Shown one piece after another: positions 1-6,449 of a DNA stretch of 6,871 bases (its first letter is position 1; each line of letters opens with the position of its first letter). This DNA is from Alphaproteobacteria bacterium (GTDB taxonomy: Bacteria; Pseudomonadota; Alphaproteobacteria; RS24), in the NCBI GenBank assembly GCA_009920875.1, contig RFZE01000077.1, positions 1 to 6,871 on the forward strand, written 5' to 3'. A program made the position numbers and the translations under genes. The notes beneath the pieces were generated by a model. The model made no database searches. It was given only the letters and a program-made list of their open reading frames with translations, and was not told where the DNA came from.

Positions 1-81
1 AAGCAAAAGAGCAGCAGTTATGACAGCGGAAAGACCCATGAAAATGAGTATCGGATAGTAACTGACTAGCAAATCATGCAT
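1..81 (-). CDS. nuoA: NADH-quinone oxidoreductase subunit A, N-terminal fragment
   Basis: The first 27 codons of a gene that runs off the left edge of the window. The reading begins MHDLLVSYYPILIFMG and continues into a hydrophobic run rich in Ala, Val and Leu. NuoA starts the same way: a short polar N-terminus, then Y-x-P-I-x-I-F-x-G opening the first transmembrane helix. NuoA is a small membrane subunit of respiratory complex I (NADH:ubiquinone oxidoreductase) in the inner membrane and is normally the first gene of the nuo operon. The ATG at 81-79 is preceded by a purine-rich GAAAGAG (96-90) with 8 nt spacing. A candidate promoter lies at 143-170. The call rests on 27 residues plus context: downstream of hup and the tRNA-Val/tRNA-Asp pair, which is where alphaproteobacterial nuoA is commonly found. 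The catalytic and most conserved parts are outside the window. Confidence 0.8.
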   Translation of the reverse strand, partial: MHDLLVSYYPILIFMGLSAVITAALLL

Positions 82-105
82 CGCGTTAGCTCTTTCGATT
101 TAGCG

Positions 106-138
106 GCCAATAAGGCCTGAAAGACTCGCCTTATTGGC
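106..138 (-). other. 11-bp inverted repeat in the nuoA leader, at the predicted transcription start
   Basis: Perfect 11-bp arms, gccaataaggc (106-116) and gccttattggc (128-138), are separated by 11 nt. There is no T-tract after it in the nuoA direction, so it does not look like an intrinsic terminator. It begins where the predicted transcription start falls (about 135-136). It could therefore form a 5'-end hairpin in the nuo mRNA (9 to 11 bp), stabilising the message, or be a dyad operator overlapping +1. The role is inference; the repeat itself is seen directly. Confidence 0.6.
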
Positions 139-142
139 GCGG

Positions 143-170
143 AGTATAGTGACCCTTCGGTGGTTTGCAA
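143..170 (-). promoter_or_regulatory. Candidate sigma-70 promoter of the nuo operon
   Basis: On the minus strand a -35 box TTGCAA (170-165) is separated by exactly 16 bp from a -10 box TATACT (148-143, five of six consensus bases). It lies between the stop codon of the autotransporter gene and the nuoA start, with a leader of about 55 nt. It would let the nuo operon be transcribed independently of the large gene upstream. It is the best promoter match in the window, but rests only on consensus similarity. Confidence 0.6.
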
Positions 171-222
171 TAGCAATTCAGGCTCTTTTTTATGGCATTT
201 TTCTTGGCCGTTTTCCGCCCCA

Positions 223-243
223 AAATGGACAATGCGTCCATTT
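223..243 (-). terminator. Weak candidate terminator after the autotransporter gene
   Basis: A perfect 8-bp inverted repeat, aaatggac (223-230) and gtccattt (236-243) with a 5-nt loop, starts 12 nt after the TAA stop of the autotransporter. In the minus-strand direction the right-hand arm ends in TTTT but is followed by GGGG, not a T-tract. It is thus at best a poor intrinsic terminator; it could equally be a 3'-end stabilising hairpin. It is the only strong stem between the stop codon and the nuo promoter. Confidence 0.35.
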
Positions 244-255
244 GTCAACGTCCGT

Positions 256-3200
256 TTAGAAGCGCCATTTCAGCGCCAGAGCCACAGAATTTCCGTCACT
301 GTCATCATCGCCGGTGACGCTCTTTAAGCTGAAATTTGCGGTGATGTCATCATTGACTTCGTAATCGACACCAAGCGCAATTGAACTGAGCGCAACAGCC
401 GCCATATCAATTGAAGCCGATTGTGCAGCCCCCTCGACAGAATATGAAAAATCAAGCCCTGACCCGGTGTCGAAAACATTATGTTCCAGTTCAAGAAAGC
501 CGCGAATGTTTTTGCGCGAATAAGGATTATAGCGTTCATATTCAAACTTCAGACGCCCACCGACCGAGGTGGATTGCAAATCGCTATCGGCGGCTGAAAT
601 ATAAGTTTGTTCATTATAGCTATCATTATTCTCATTATGCAGAGAACCGCCAAGGCCAAGTTCCAGATTTATCCGATATGGGTTGCGCCGCGTCAGCCGT
701 CCCTTTTTGCCCCAAATACGCATATCAAACAGCGCCTCAAAAGCGGCATCAAGATAGATTGTATCGAAAGAGGATTCGAGGTTGAAGCGACCGCTGCTGA
801 CCGTATTGGACAATACAAGCCGTGACATATCGGTTTGGCCGATACCTGTGAGCGCCATGGCCGAGAAAGAGAACGGGCCAAAGGCCAATAAATCACTGAA
901 CCCCAGACCGACACCTTGATAGCTCTTATCAAAAGTGAAGGTATTATTATCAAGCTCGAAAGAGCTTTCTTGCGCCGTCAGAATAAGCTCAGCCTCAAAC
1001 CAGCCAAAAATGGATTGCTGAAAAGTCTGCACGAACCCCGAGCGGTCGCCCTCCAGAGTAAACTCACGGTCAGGACGGCGCTCATTTTCCAACTCATCGG
1101 CAAAGGCAAATGAGCGAAAGCCGCCTTTATCGTTGAAACGTCCCAAACGACGCCAGATATTTCGCGTGCCTTGGGCATGGTGGGCATGAATAAGCGGCAC
1201 TGCGTGCAAATTTGTCGTGGCCGGGGAAAACCCGCTGCCGTCTGTTTTCTCGACATTGTTCAAAAAGAACCGGAATTGCTCGGTCGGAAACTCGTAATAA
1301 TAACTGGCATTGTTTACACCGCTTACATTGACCCTGTGCTTTTGCTCTTCCGTGTAATTCGTTGCCGTATCCAATGGGGCGATTGTGCCGGCAATAATCG
1401 CGCCATCGGACAAATTGACGGTTGATCCACGCCCCTCCAAGGCAATGGCAACAGGGTTAGCCCCACCCGCCAAAACCGAACCTGAAATACTGATAACCGA
1501 AGACGCGCCGACCAAAATCGCAGGGGATGCCGTGGCGCTGATAATGCCGCTATTGGTAATGGCTGCTTCGGCGCCGCTCATATTGACGGCATGGGCGCCA
1601 TTATCGGCAATAATTAAGCCGGCATTATTGAGCGTATAAATTTGTCCGGTTGCCGCCCCGATATCGGCTTCAAAAGCATCGGAAGCCGCGCGAATAATGC
1701 CGGTTGCCGTATTGGTGAATTGCGGTGCCGGGGTTGCCGCATCAACAACGAAATTGCTGAAGCGCACCGCATGCGTGCCGCTTGCTTCAATGCGCCCACT
1801 ATTGCTGAACACGGTTTCATTGCCGCCCCAAGTTGAAAATGCCGTATTGCCCGCCGTCACCTCAATCGTGCCGCTATTGACCACATTCACAGAATCGGTG
1901 GGGCCCGACAAAATCACAGCATCTCCACTACGGGCACTGATGGTGCCAAGATTGTCGAAATCAAGCGATGGGGTTTCCAATTGGTGGTCAGCATAAATGG
2001 CGTTGCTGCCATTTGATGAAATCGTGCCGGTGGCTGTATTTTCTATTGCCAACTCACCGCCAAAGCCGGTGAAGCGCAGCACGTGATTGGCTGAAGAAGA
2101 GCTGGCGGAAATCGTGCCGCTATTGGCAAAATTGAGACGGGCATTATTGGTCGATGGTGCCAAAACAACCGTCTCATTGGCGGCGGAAATAGTGGCGGTA
2201 TTGGCATTGATGAGGTTCAACAAAGCCTCAAAACCGGAGAGCGATACAGCGCCATTGCCGGATGCGCTGATGGTGCCACCGGCATTATTATTGAAATCCA
2301 CCTGATGGTTGCCAATAGCTGAAAAGCTGACAGCCGAAGCGCCGTTTATTGCGCGAATGGTTCCATTGTTGTCGAAATTCACCTGCTCATTAATGTCGAG
2401 CAATGTCACCGTCTCGCTATCAGCGTCAATGCGTCCGCCCGATTGGTTGTGGAACACCACCATATCGTTGCTGACCAAAGATGCATTATTCATATCAACA
2501 TAAACGGCCCGGCTGCCGGCACTTTCGATGACCCCGCTATTGGCCAAGGAAAAGTCAGCCGAGACATTGGTGAGATTGATAAGATGGTCGGCCCCGCTAT
2601 CCGTGGCCGTCATGGTGCCGCTATTGGTGATGGACGTCGTCGCACCGACCGCCTCTTCGAACAAAAGCACCGCATTATCGGCCGTAATCGTGCCGCTATT
2701 ATCCAGCGTGATGGCGGTTATATCTGCGCTATCGCCTTTCAGGTAAATCGCCCCATCGCCAACCGCCTTAATGGTGCCTGTCGAGGCGTTTGTCAGGCTG
2801 ACGGCATTATCGCCAATATCGGTAATGCGAATGGCGTTATTGCCTTCGACCACCGCAGCGGTCGATGTCGCTTCCGTGCCGACACTTATCGAACCGCTAT
2901 TGTTTAAAGTGAAACTGGCGGAATCGGCGTCCAAAAATATTGCCCCTCCGCTATTGGCATCGCCATTGGCTAAAGCATTGCCGACCGAACTGATGGTGGA
3001 TGATGCGCCCGTGGTGATTGAAATCGTATCGACAGATGCTGCTAACGCGCCATGAATGGCGGCCGGGGCATTGCCCGGTTGGGTTGTTCCCGCGGTGATA
3101 GAACCGAGATTTGAAATCACCATGCTGGCGCCGGAGAAACCGTCAAGCAAGAGGGCGTAATTGCCGCCTGCGGTGATAGAACCGCTATTGCTGAGAGTTG

Positions 3201-5766
3201 AAAAATTTGAATTGCTCAAGTCAACAGCATTGTCTTGCGTGGCCGAAATAGTGCCTTCATTGCTGAATGTCACATTATCATTAACACCATTGAAACCTGC
3301 TAAAACCAGAGCATTGGCGGCATTTGTAGAAATTGTGCCGCCGGATGCGTTCGTAAAGGTAATGGTCGTGTCCACACCCGCTTCTTTTACCAAACGCAGA
3401 GCATATTTATCGCTGTCAGGGTCAGGAAAAAGGCCGCTGAATTCTTGCGAGGCAGTTATTTGCCCTGAATTTGCAATCACCACGGTGCCACTCACATCGA
3501 TAAAGTTTATTGTTTGGTCAAGCGCCGAAACAGTGCCGCTATTGGTAAATTTCAAATCGCTTATCGTGCTGCCCGCAATCGCATATTGGCGACCGGCCGA
3601 TATGGTTCCCGAATTGGTCAGGCAATAATCATCGGTTGCGGCATCGGCATCGCATGCAAGCCCATCAATCAGCAGACCGTGATCGCTCGTTGAGCTAATC
3701 GTGCCACTATTGGTAATCGTGCCTTCATCATCAATTGTGCCGCTTCGATGCAGGCGCACTGCATAATTATCCGTCGCTGTCGCATCGGCATCATTGATTT
3801 CTTGCGTTGAAGAAATGACCCCGCCATTTGAGAAATTAATCTTGCCGTTCACCGTTTCCAAATTGACGGTTCGATCGCGCGCATCAATCAGCCCCGCCGT
3901 GCTGGTAAAACTAATATCGCCCGTCGTGCCGGTCAGCGCGATGGCCTGATCATTGGAAAGGCCGGGCGTCACGCGATGAGCGCGAATATTTCCGGCATTG
4001 GTCAAGCTTATATTTCCGGTCACGCCCGAAGCAGCGATTGCCAATGAATCCTCGGCAATAATGGAAGCTCCCGCCGCATTGGCCAAGCTAATGTCACCAC
4101 TCACTCCATCCAATAAAATGGCATTTTGCCCGGTGGCCTTAATTTCGCGACTGCCCGAATTGGTCGTCACAATATTACCGCTCGAATTCACGACATAGCC
4201 ATTATGGATTGCAATAACGGAGGAGGTGCTGCCCGATGCACCGGTCAAATCAATCGCTTTCTGATTGGTGTTGATTGAACCCGAATTCACCAGACGAAAA
4301 TAACCTTCAAGGCTTCGTAAATTTACGGCGTGATTGGCATTGCTTGAAATCGTGCCCGAATTTTCCAAAAAGACGAGACCTTCAGCCCCCTCGCCATAAA
4401 TTGCATTATTATTGCCGCTGGCATTGGTTGAAACGGAACCGCTATTGTTGAAGTCCAAGCGGCCGCCATCTAAAGCAGAAAAATCAAACGCCTGGCTGGT
4501 CGCCGCGGTGATAGAGCCGCTATTGCTGACATCAACATCAATCTCCCCACCGGTCGCATTCGTGTCTTCAATAACAAATGCGCCGCTGGTCAAGGCCGAT
4601 ATGGTGCCGCTATTGACGACGGCCATTTCCACTTTTTCGGTAGCCGAACTATTGCCTATTTCCAGACGTTCAATAGCGCCGGCATTGTCGATTAAAGAAG
4701 ATGGTGAGGTGCTGTTATCGGTTGTCAGAGTGCCGATGATTGAGCCGGCATTCAAATCAAGGTCGAGATATGCCGTCCCCGACAAATCAATCGAGCCGAC
4801 CTCACCCGTATTGGTTAAGAAAATACCTTCCGTATTATCGGTCGCATCAAGCTCGGAAACAGAAGCTGAATTGGCCATGGTGATATTTTCGGCTGCGGCC
4901 AAGTCAATGGTGCCAATGGTTCCCGACAGGGTGAAACTGGAATCACTGACCCCGGCCAACCCCATTGTGCCGATTGTGGCGGATAAATAACCGACCGCGC
5001 TGTCATCGCTATCACCGACTGTGGCTGATGATGTCACCGTCAAATCCGATGCGCCGTCCAAATCAATCTCGTCAATTTGTCCGGCCAGATTCAGCACTGC
5101 ATCACTGATTGCATTGGCGTTGCCCAAATCAAGCAAGCCGTCAATTTCAACATTATCGGTTAGCGTGAAACGGATATTGGATTGGCTGGCGGTAGCCGCA
5201 ATATTGCCGGCCACCTGACCGCTAAAACTTATAATCTGTGTGTCCGTTGTTGTGCCGCCGACAAAGGTAAAGCCGTCATCATCAAAATAATTATCGAGGG
5301 AGCTGATTTCCGTCAGTGCTGAGGGTTCACCGAAGCGGTCAGCAACACCGTCAGGCGGGTCGGTGTCATCATAATCTGTAAAAACGTCGTCGGTTCGAGA
5401 GACGCCGCCCTCGCAAATACCGGCAATGTCAATAATGTATTCACCTTGCGTTGTGATGTTTTGCCAATTGTCAAATATATGAATGGGTGACGGGACAACC
5501 AAGCGGTTGCCGGTGAAGACGCCGTCGCGTGCGGGAATTGTGGCATCCGTCATGTCCGGCGTGCCGGATGTTATATTTATCTCACCGAGCCCAATGGCAC
5601 CGTCACCGCCAACAGGGTCATCATCGGTAAAGCAATAGCCAGGGTCGGCCGTATTTATCGCCCGCGTCGGCGTGCCAACCACGACTTGTGCAAACGCCCA
5701 TTGAGGGCGTAAGGCAAGCACCAAACACGCAAAAAAAACGATGCAGATAGAACGCAACACCGACAA
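256..5766 (-). CDS. Giant autotransporter (type Va secretion), NSGTI-repeat beta-helix passenger with C-terminal beta-barrel
   Basis: Predicted large surface protein of about 1836 residues. In the autotransporter family the Sec signal delivers the protein to the periplasm, the C-terminal barrel inserts in the outer membrane, and the passenger is displayed or released; many such passengers are adhesins. Seen in order: a signal peptide (hydrophobic core, likely cleavage after AFA at residue 26); an acidic region to about residue 195 with Asp clusters and Cys 45 and 118; weaker beta-helix repeats of the SGTIGTIDL type (about 195-385); about 20 NSG[TS]I repeats with degenerate variants (about 385-1425); and a barrel from about 1535 to the end, with alternating aromatic strands and terminal KWRF. 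I saw no serine-protease or metalloprotease motif, so the passenger is probably structural or adhesive; its target is unknown. There is no ATG near the start. I chose TTG at 5766-5764 because AAGGG (5778-5774) lies 7 nt upstream and because it gives a compact signal peptide. TTG at 5781 would add five residues but has no ribosome-binding site. Family assignment is firm; function is inferred. Confidence 0.9.
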   Translation of the reverse strand: MSVLRSICIVFFACLVLALRPQWAFAQVVVGTPTRAINTADPGYCFTDDDPVGGDGAIGLGEINITSGTPDMTDATIPARDGVFTGNRLVVPSPIHIFDNWQNITTQGEYIIDIAGICEGGVSRTDDVFTDYDDTDPPDGVADRFGEPSALTEISSLDNYFDDDGFTFVGGTTTDTQIISFSGQVAGNIAATASQSNIRFTLTDNVEIDGLLDLGNANAISDAVLNLAGQIDEIDLDGASDLTVTSSATVGDSDDSAVGYLSATIGTMGLAGVSDSSFTLSGTIGTIDLAAAENITMANSASVSELDATDNTEGIFLTNTGEVGSIDLSGTAYLDLDLNAGSIIGTLTTDNSTSPSSLIDNAGAIERLEIGNSSATEKVEMAVVNSGTISALTSGAFVIEDTNATGGEIDVDVSNSGSITAATSQAFDFSALDGGRLDFNNSGSVSTNASGNNNAIYGEGAEGLVFLENSGTISSNANHAVNLRSLEGYFRLVNSGSINTNQKAIDLTGASGSTSSVIAIHNGYVVNSSGNIVTTNSGSREIKATGQNAILLDGVSGDISLANAAGASIIAEDSLAIAASGVTGNISLTNAGNIRAHRVTPGLSNDQAIALTGTTGDISFTSTAGLIDARDRTVNLETVNGKINFSNGGVISSTQEINDADATATDNYAVRLHRSGTIDDEGTITNSGTISSTSDHGLLIDGLACDADAATDDYCLTNSGTISAGRQYAIAGSTISDLKFTNSGTVSALDQTINFIDVSGTVVIANSGQITASQEFSGLFPDPDSDKYALRLVKEAGVDTTITFTNASGGTISTNAANALVLAGFNGVNDNVTFSNEGTISATQDNAVDLSNSNFSTLSNSGSITAGGNYALLLDGFSGASMVISNLGSITAGTTQPGNAPAAIHGALAASVDTISITTGASSTISSVGNALANGDANSGGAIFLDADSASFTLNNSGSISVGTEATSTAAVVEGNNAIRITDIGDNAVSLTNASTGTIKAVGDGAIYLKGDSADITAITLDNSGTITADNAVLLFEEAVGATTSITNSGTMTATDSGADHLINLTNVSADFSLANSGVIESAGSRAVYVDMNNASLVSNDMVVFHNQSGGRIDADSETVTLLDINEQVNFDNNGTIRAINGASAVSFSAIGNHQVDFNNNAGGTISASGNGAVSLSGFEALLNLINANTATISAANETVVLAPSTNNARLNFANSGTISASSSSANHVLRFTGFGGELAIENTATGTISSNGSNAIYADHQLETPSLDFDNLGTISARSGDAVILSGPTDSVNVVNSGTIEVTAGNTAFSTWGGNETVFSNSGRIEASGTHAVRFSNFVVDAATPAPQFTNTATGIIRAASDAFEADIGAATGQIYTLNNAGLIIADNGAHAVNMSGAEAAITNSGIISATASPAILVGASSVISISGSVLAGGANPVAIALEGRGSTVNLSDGAIIAGTIAPLDTATNYTEEQKHRVNVSGVNNASYYYEFPTEQFRFFLNNVEKTDGSGFSPATTNLHAVPLIHAHHAQGTRNIWRRLGRFNDKGGFRSFAFADELENERRPDREFTLEGDRSGFVQTFQQSIFGWFEAELILTAQESSFELDNNTFTFDKSYQGVGLGFSDLLAFGPFSFSAMALTGIGQTDMSRLVLSNTVSSGRFNLESSFDTIYLDAAFEALFDMRIWGKKGRLTRRNPYRINLELGLGGSLHNENNDSYNEQTYISAADSDLQSTSVGGRLKFEYERYNPYSRKNIRGFLELEHNVFDTGSGLDFSYSVEGAAQSASIDMAAVALSSIALGVDYEVNDDITANFSLKSVTGDDDSDGNSVALALKWRF
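1500..4620 (-). repeat. Degenerate tandem repeats encoding NSGTI beta-helix coils
   Basis: Within the autotransporter, roughly every 20 to 40 codons the protein repeats a pattern of hydrophobic-x-Phe/Leu-x-N-S-G-[TS]-I-[ST]-[AST], then a short linker and N/H-A-[VIL]-x-[LF]. I counted 19 NSG occurrences plus NEG, NLG, NNG and NAG variants, as expected for stacked coils of a right-handed beta-helix. At the DNA level the plus strand repeats gtgccgctattg, for example near 1869, 2115, 2614, 2691, 3533 and 4604. Unit length is not constant, so the boundaries given are approximate. Such DNA can change copy number by recombination; no evidence of that is visible in a single sequence. Confidence 0.75.
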
Positions 5767-5773
5767 GGCAAAA

Positions 5774-5778
5774 CCCTT
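5774..5778 (-). promoter_or_regulatory. Ribosome-binding site deciding the autotransporter TTG start
   Basis: Minus-strand AAGGG, within GAAGGG, precedes the TTG at 5766-5764 by 7 nt. No comparable purine-rich motif precedes the upstream TTG at 5781, where the adjacent sequence is a T8 run and GTTGTC. The in-frame GTG at 5760-5758 would be 13 nt from this site, which is too far. This supports the 5766 start but does not prove it. Confidence 0.5.
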
Positions 5779-5790
5779 CAAACAGACAAC

Positions 5791-5816
5791 AAAAAAAAGC
5801 TAGCCCGATTCTAGGG
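5791..5816 (-). terminator. Possible weak terminator after tRNA-Asp
   Basis: On the minus strand CCC TAGAATC GGG, then CTAGC, precedes a run of eight T residues (5798-5791). The T-tract fits an intrinsic terminator for the tRNA-Asp transcript, but the stem is only 3 to 4 bp, so folding is weak. The same bases include a TAGAAT that could be the -10 box of the autotransporter gene. Both readings are tentative. Confidence 0.25.
5808..5813 (-). promoter_or_regulatory. Possible -10 box for the autotransporter gene
   Basis: Minus-strand TAGAAT matches the TATAAT consensus at five of six positions. It would start transcription near 5801, about 35 nt before the TTG start codon. No convincing -35 hexamer sits 16 to 18 bp upstream (the sequence there is CTGAAT or TGAATT). 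It may therefore be an activator-dependent promoter, or the gene may rely on readthrough from tRNA-Asp. Confidence 0.3.
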
Positions 5817-5853
5817 TTTTAATTGGCAACAATTCAGCAAAAGAATGTGGATA

Positions 5854-5931
<78 letters not shown>

Positions 5932-5952
5932 AACAGGTGTTATGAAGCCATT

Positions 5953-5981
5953 TCATTAGGGCTCGATGAACAGGGTGTCAA
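5953..5981 (-). promoter_or_regulatory. Candidate promoter of tRNA-Asp
   Basis: A perfect -35 hexamer TTGACA (5981-5976) is followed, after 17 bp, by an AT-rich TAATGA (5958-5953) as a poor -10. Transcription would start near 5946, about 15 nt before the mature tRNA 5' end, a sensible leader for processing by RNase P. The perfect -35 and the position support it; the -10 is weak. Confidence 0.5.
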
Positions 5982-6002
5982 GCCTGCGACAAAAGCCGGA
6001 AA

Positions 6003-6078
6003 TGGTGGGCGGTGACGGGATCGAACCGCCGACCCTCTCGGTGTAAACGAGATGCTCTCCCAGCTGAGCTAACCGCCC
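6003..6078 (-). tRNA. tRNA-Val (anticodon UAC)
   Basis: A full cloverleaf is visible on the minus strand. The acceptor GGGCGGT pairs with ACCGCCC (all Watson-Crick). The D stem is GCTC/GAGC with an 8-nt loop AGCTGGGA. The anticodon stem TCTCG/CGAGA has loop TTTACAC, giving TAC. The variable loop is GGGTC, and the T stem GGCGG/CCGTC has loop TTCGATC. The discriminator is A and CCA is encoded (6005-6003), 76 nt in all. It reads the GUN valine codons ending in A and G. It lies 47 nt beyond the base of the hup terminator stem. The pairing with tRNA-Asp next to hup is a familiar alphaproteobacterial arrangement. Confidence 0.97.
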
Positions 6079-6089
6079 CACGGAGACAG

Positions 6090-6118
6090 CGTGTAGCGCA
6101 TCACCGTTAAAAAAGCAA
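6090..6118 (-). promoter_or_regulatory. Possible promoter of tRNA-Val
   Basis: TTGCTT (6118-6113) and TACACG (6095-6090) are separated by 17 bp on the minus strand. Transcription would start near 6083, about 5 nt before the mature tRNA 5' end. The -35 overlaps the end of the T-tract of the hup terminator. The -10 matches only three consensus bases, so this is a modest candidate supported mainly by position. Confidence 0.35.
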
Positions 6119-6157
6119 AAAAAAACATCGGCTGTTCCAAAAAAAGAACAGCCGATG
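6117..6157 (-). terminator. Intrinsic terminator of the HU gene
   Basis: A perfect 12-bp stem, catcggctgttc (6126-6137) and gaacagccgatg (6146-6157), encloses an 8-nt loop. In the minus-strand direction it is followed immediately by nine T residues (6125-6117). The stem begins 19 nt after the hup stop codon. This is a textbook Rho-independent terminator and separates hup from the tRNA genes. Confidence 0.93.
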
Positions 6158-6176
6158 CCAAATTGATATGTGACGC

Positions 6177-6449
6177 TTAGTTTACAGCGTCTTTCAGAGC
6201 TTTACCGGCCTTAAATTTCGGCTGGTTAGAAGCTTTGATTTGAATGGTTTCGCCGGTACGCGGATTGCGACCGGTCGTCGCTTTCCGGTGCGTTACCGAG
6301 AAAGTTCCGAAACCGACAAGGCGAACTTCGCCGCCATTGCCCAAAGAACCGGCAATGTTGTCGAGAACAGCATCAACGGCTTTTGTTGCGTCAGCTTTTG
6401 ACAGACCTGCGTCGTCAGCAACTTGACTGATCAAATCGTTTTTGTTCAT
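6177..6449 (-). CDS. hup: HU-family DNA-binding protein
   Basis: A 90-residue nucleoid protein of the bacterial HU/IHF family. It works as a dimer that bends and compacts DNA with little sequence preference, and supports replication, repair and transcription. The N-terminal helices (MNKNDLISQVADDAGLS...) match HU closely. The central GFGTF (46-50), followed by the beta-arm with GRNPRTGE (60-67), carries the conserved Arg-Asn-Pro whose proline intercalates in the minor groove. The Lys-rich C-terminus (PKFKAGKALKDAVN) is typical, and 90 residues is the standard length. The ATG at 6449-6447 was chosen over the further-upstream in-frame start at 6485 because AGGAGG (6460-6455) lies 5 nt before it and the protein then begins exactly as HU does. 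The gene is followed by a strong terminator and is probably monocistronic. It is HU-like rather than IHF-like by its arm sequence, though this distinction is from memory. Confidence 0.97.
   Translation of the reverse strand: MNKNDLISQVADDAGLSKADATKAVDAVLDNIAGSLGNGGEVRLVGFGTFSVTHRKATTGRNPRTGETIQIKASNQPKFKAGKALKDAVN

Noticed and set aside
136..152. ggcgcggagtatagtgac compared with the 3' end of tRNA-Asp (ggcgggagtgac) as an attachment-site duplicate
   Set aside because: The match needs gaps and is short; the left copy coincides with the -10 region of the nuo promoter. No integrase gene is present.
66..248. 60-codon minus-strand open frame between the autotransporter and nuoA
   Set aside because: It overlaps the nuoA start in another frame, runs through the promoter and hairpin, has no ribosome-binding site and resembles no protein.
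1500..4620. Regular short repeats resembling a CRISPR array
   Set aside because: Repeats are degenerate, in frame with a continuous coding sequence, unevenly spaced and encode beta-helix coils; there are no unique spacers of constant length.
411..5218. Many plus-strand open frames of 60-190 codons opposite the autotransporter, some with repeated Pro/Leu/Val/Ser-rich translations
   Set aside because: They are antisense shadows of the repetitive gene: the apparent repeats (such as VPLL) are the complement of the NSGTI-coding tracts. They lack ribosome-binding sites and gene-like starts.
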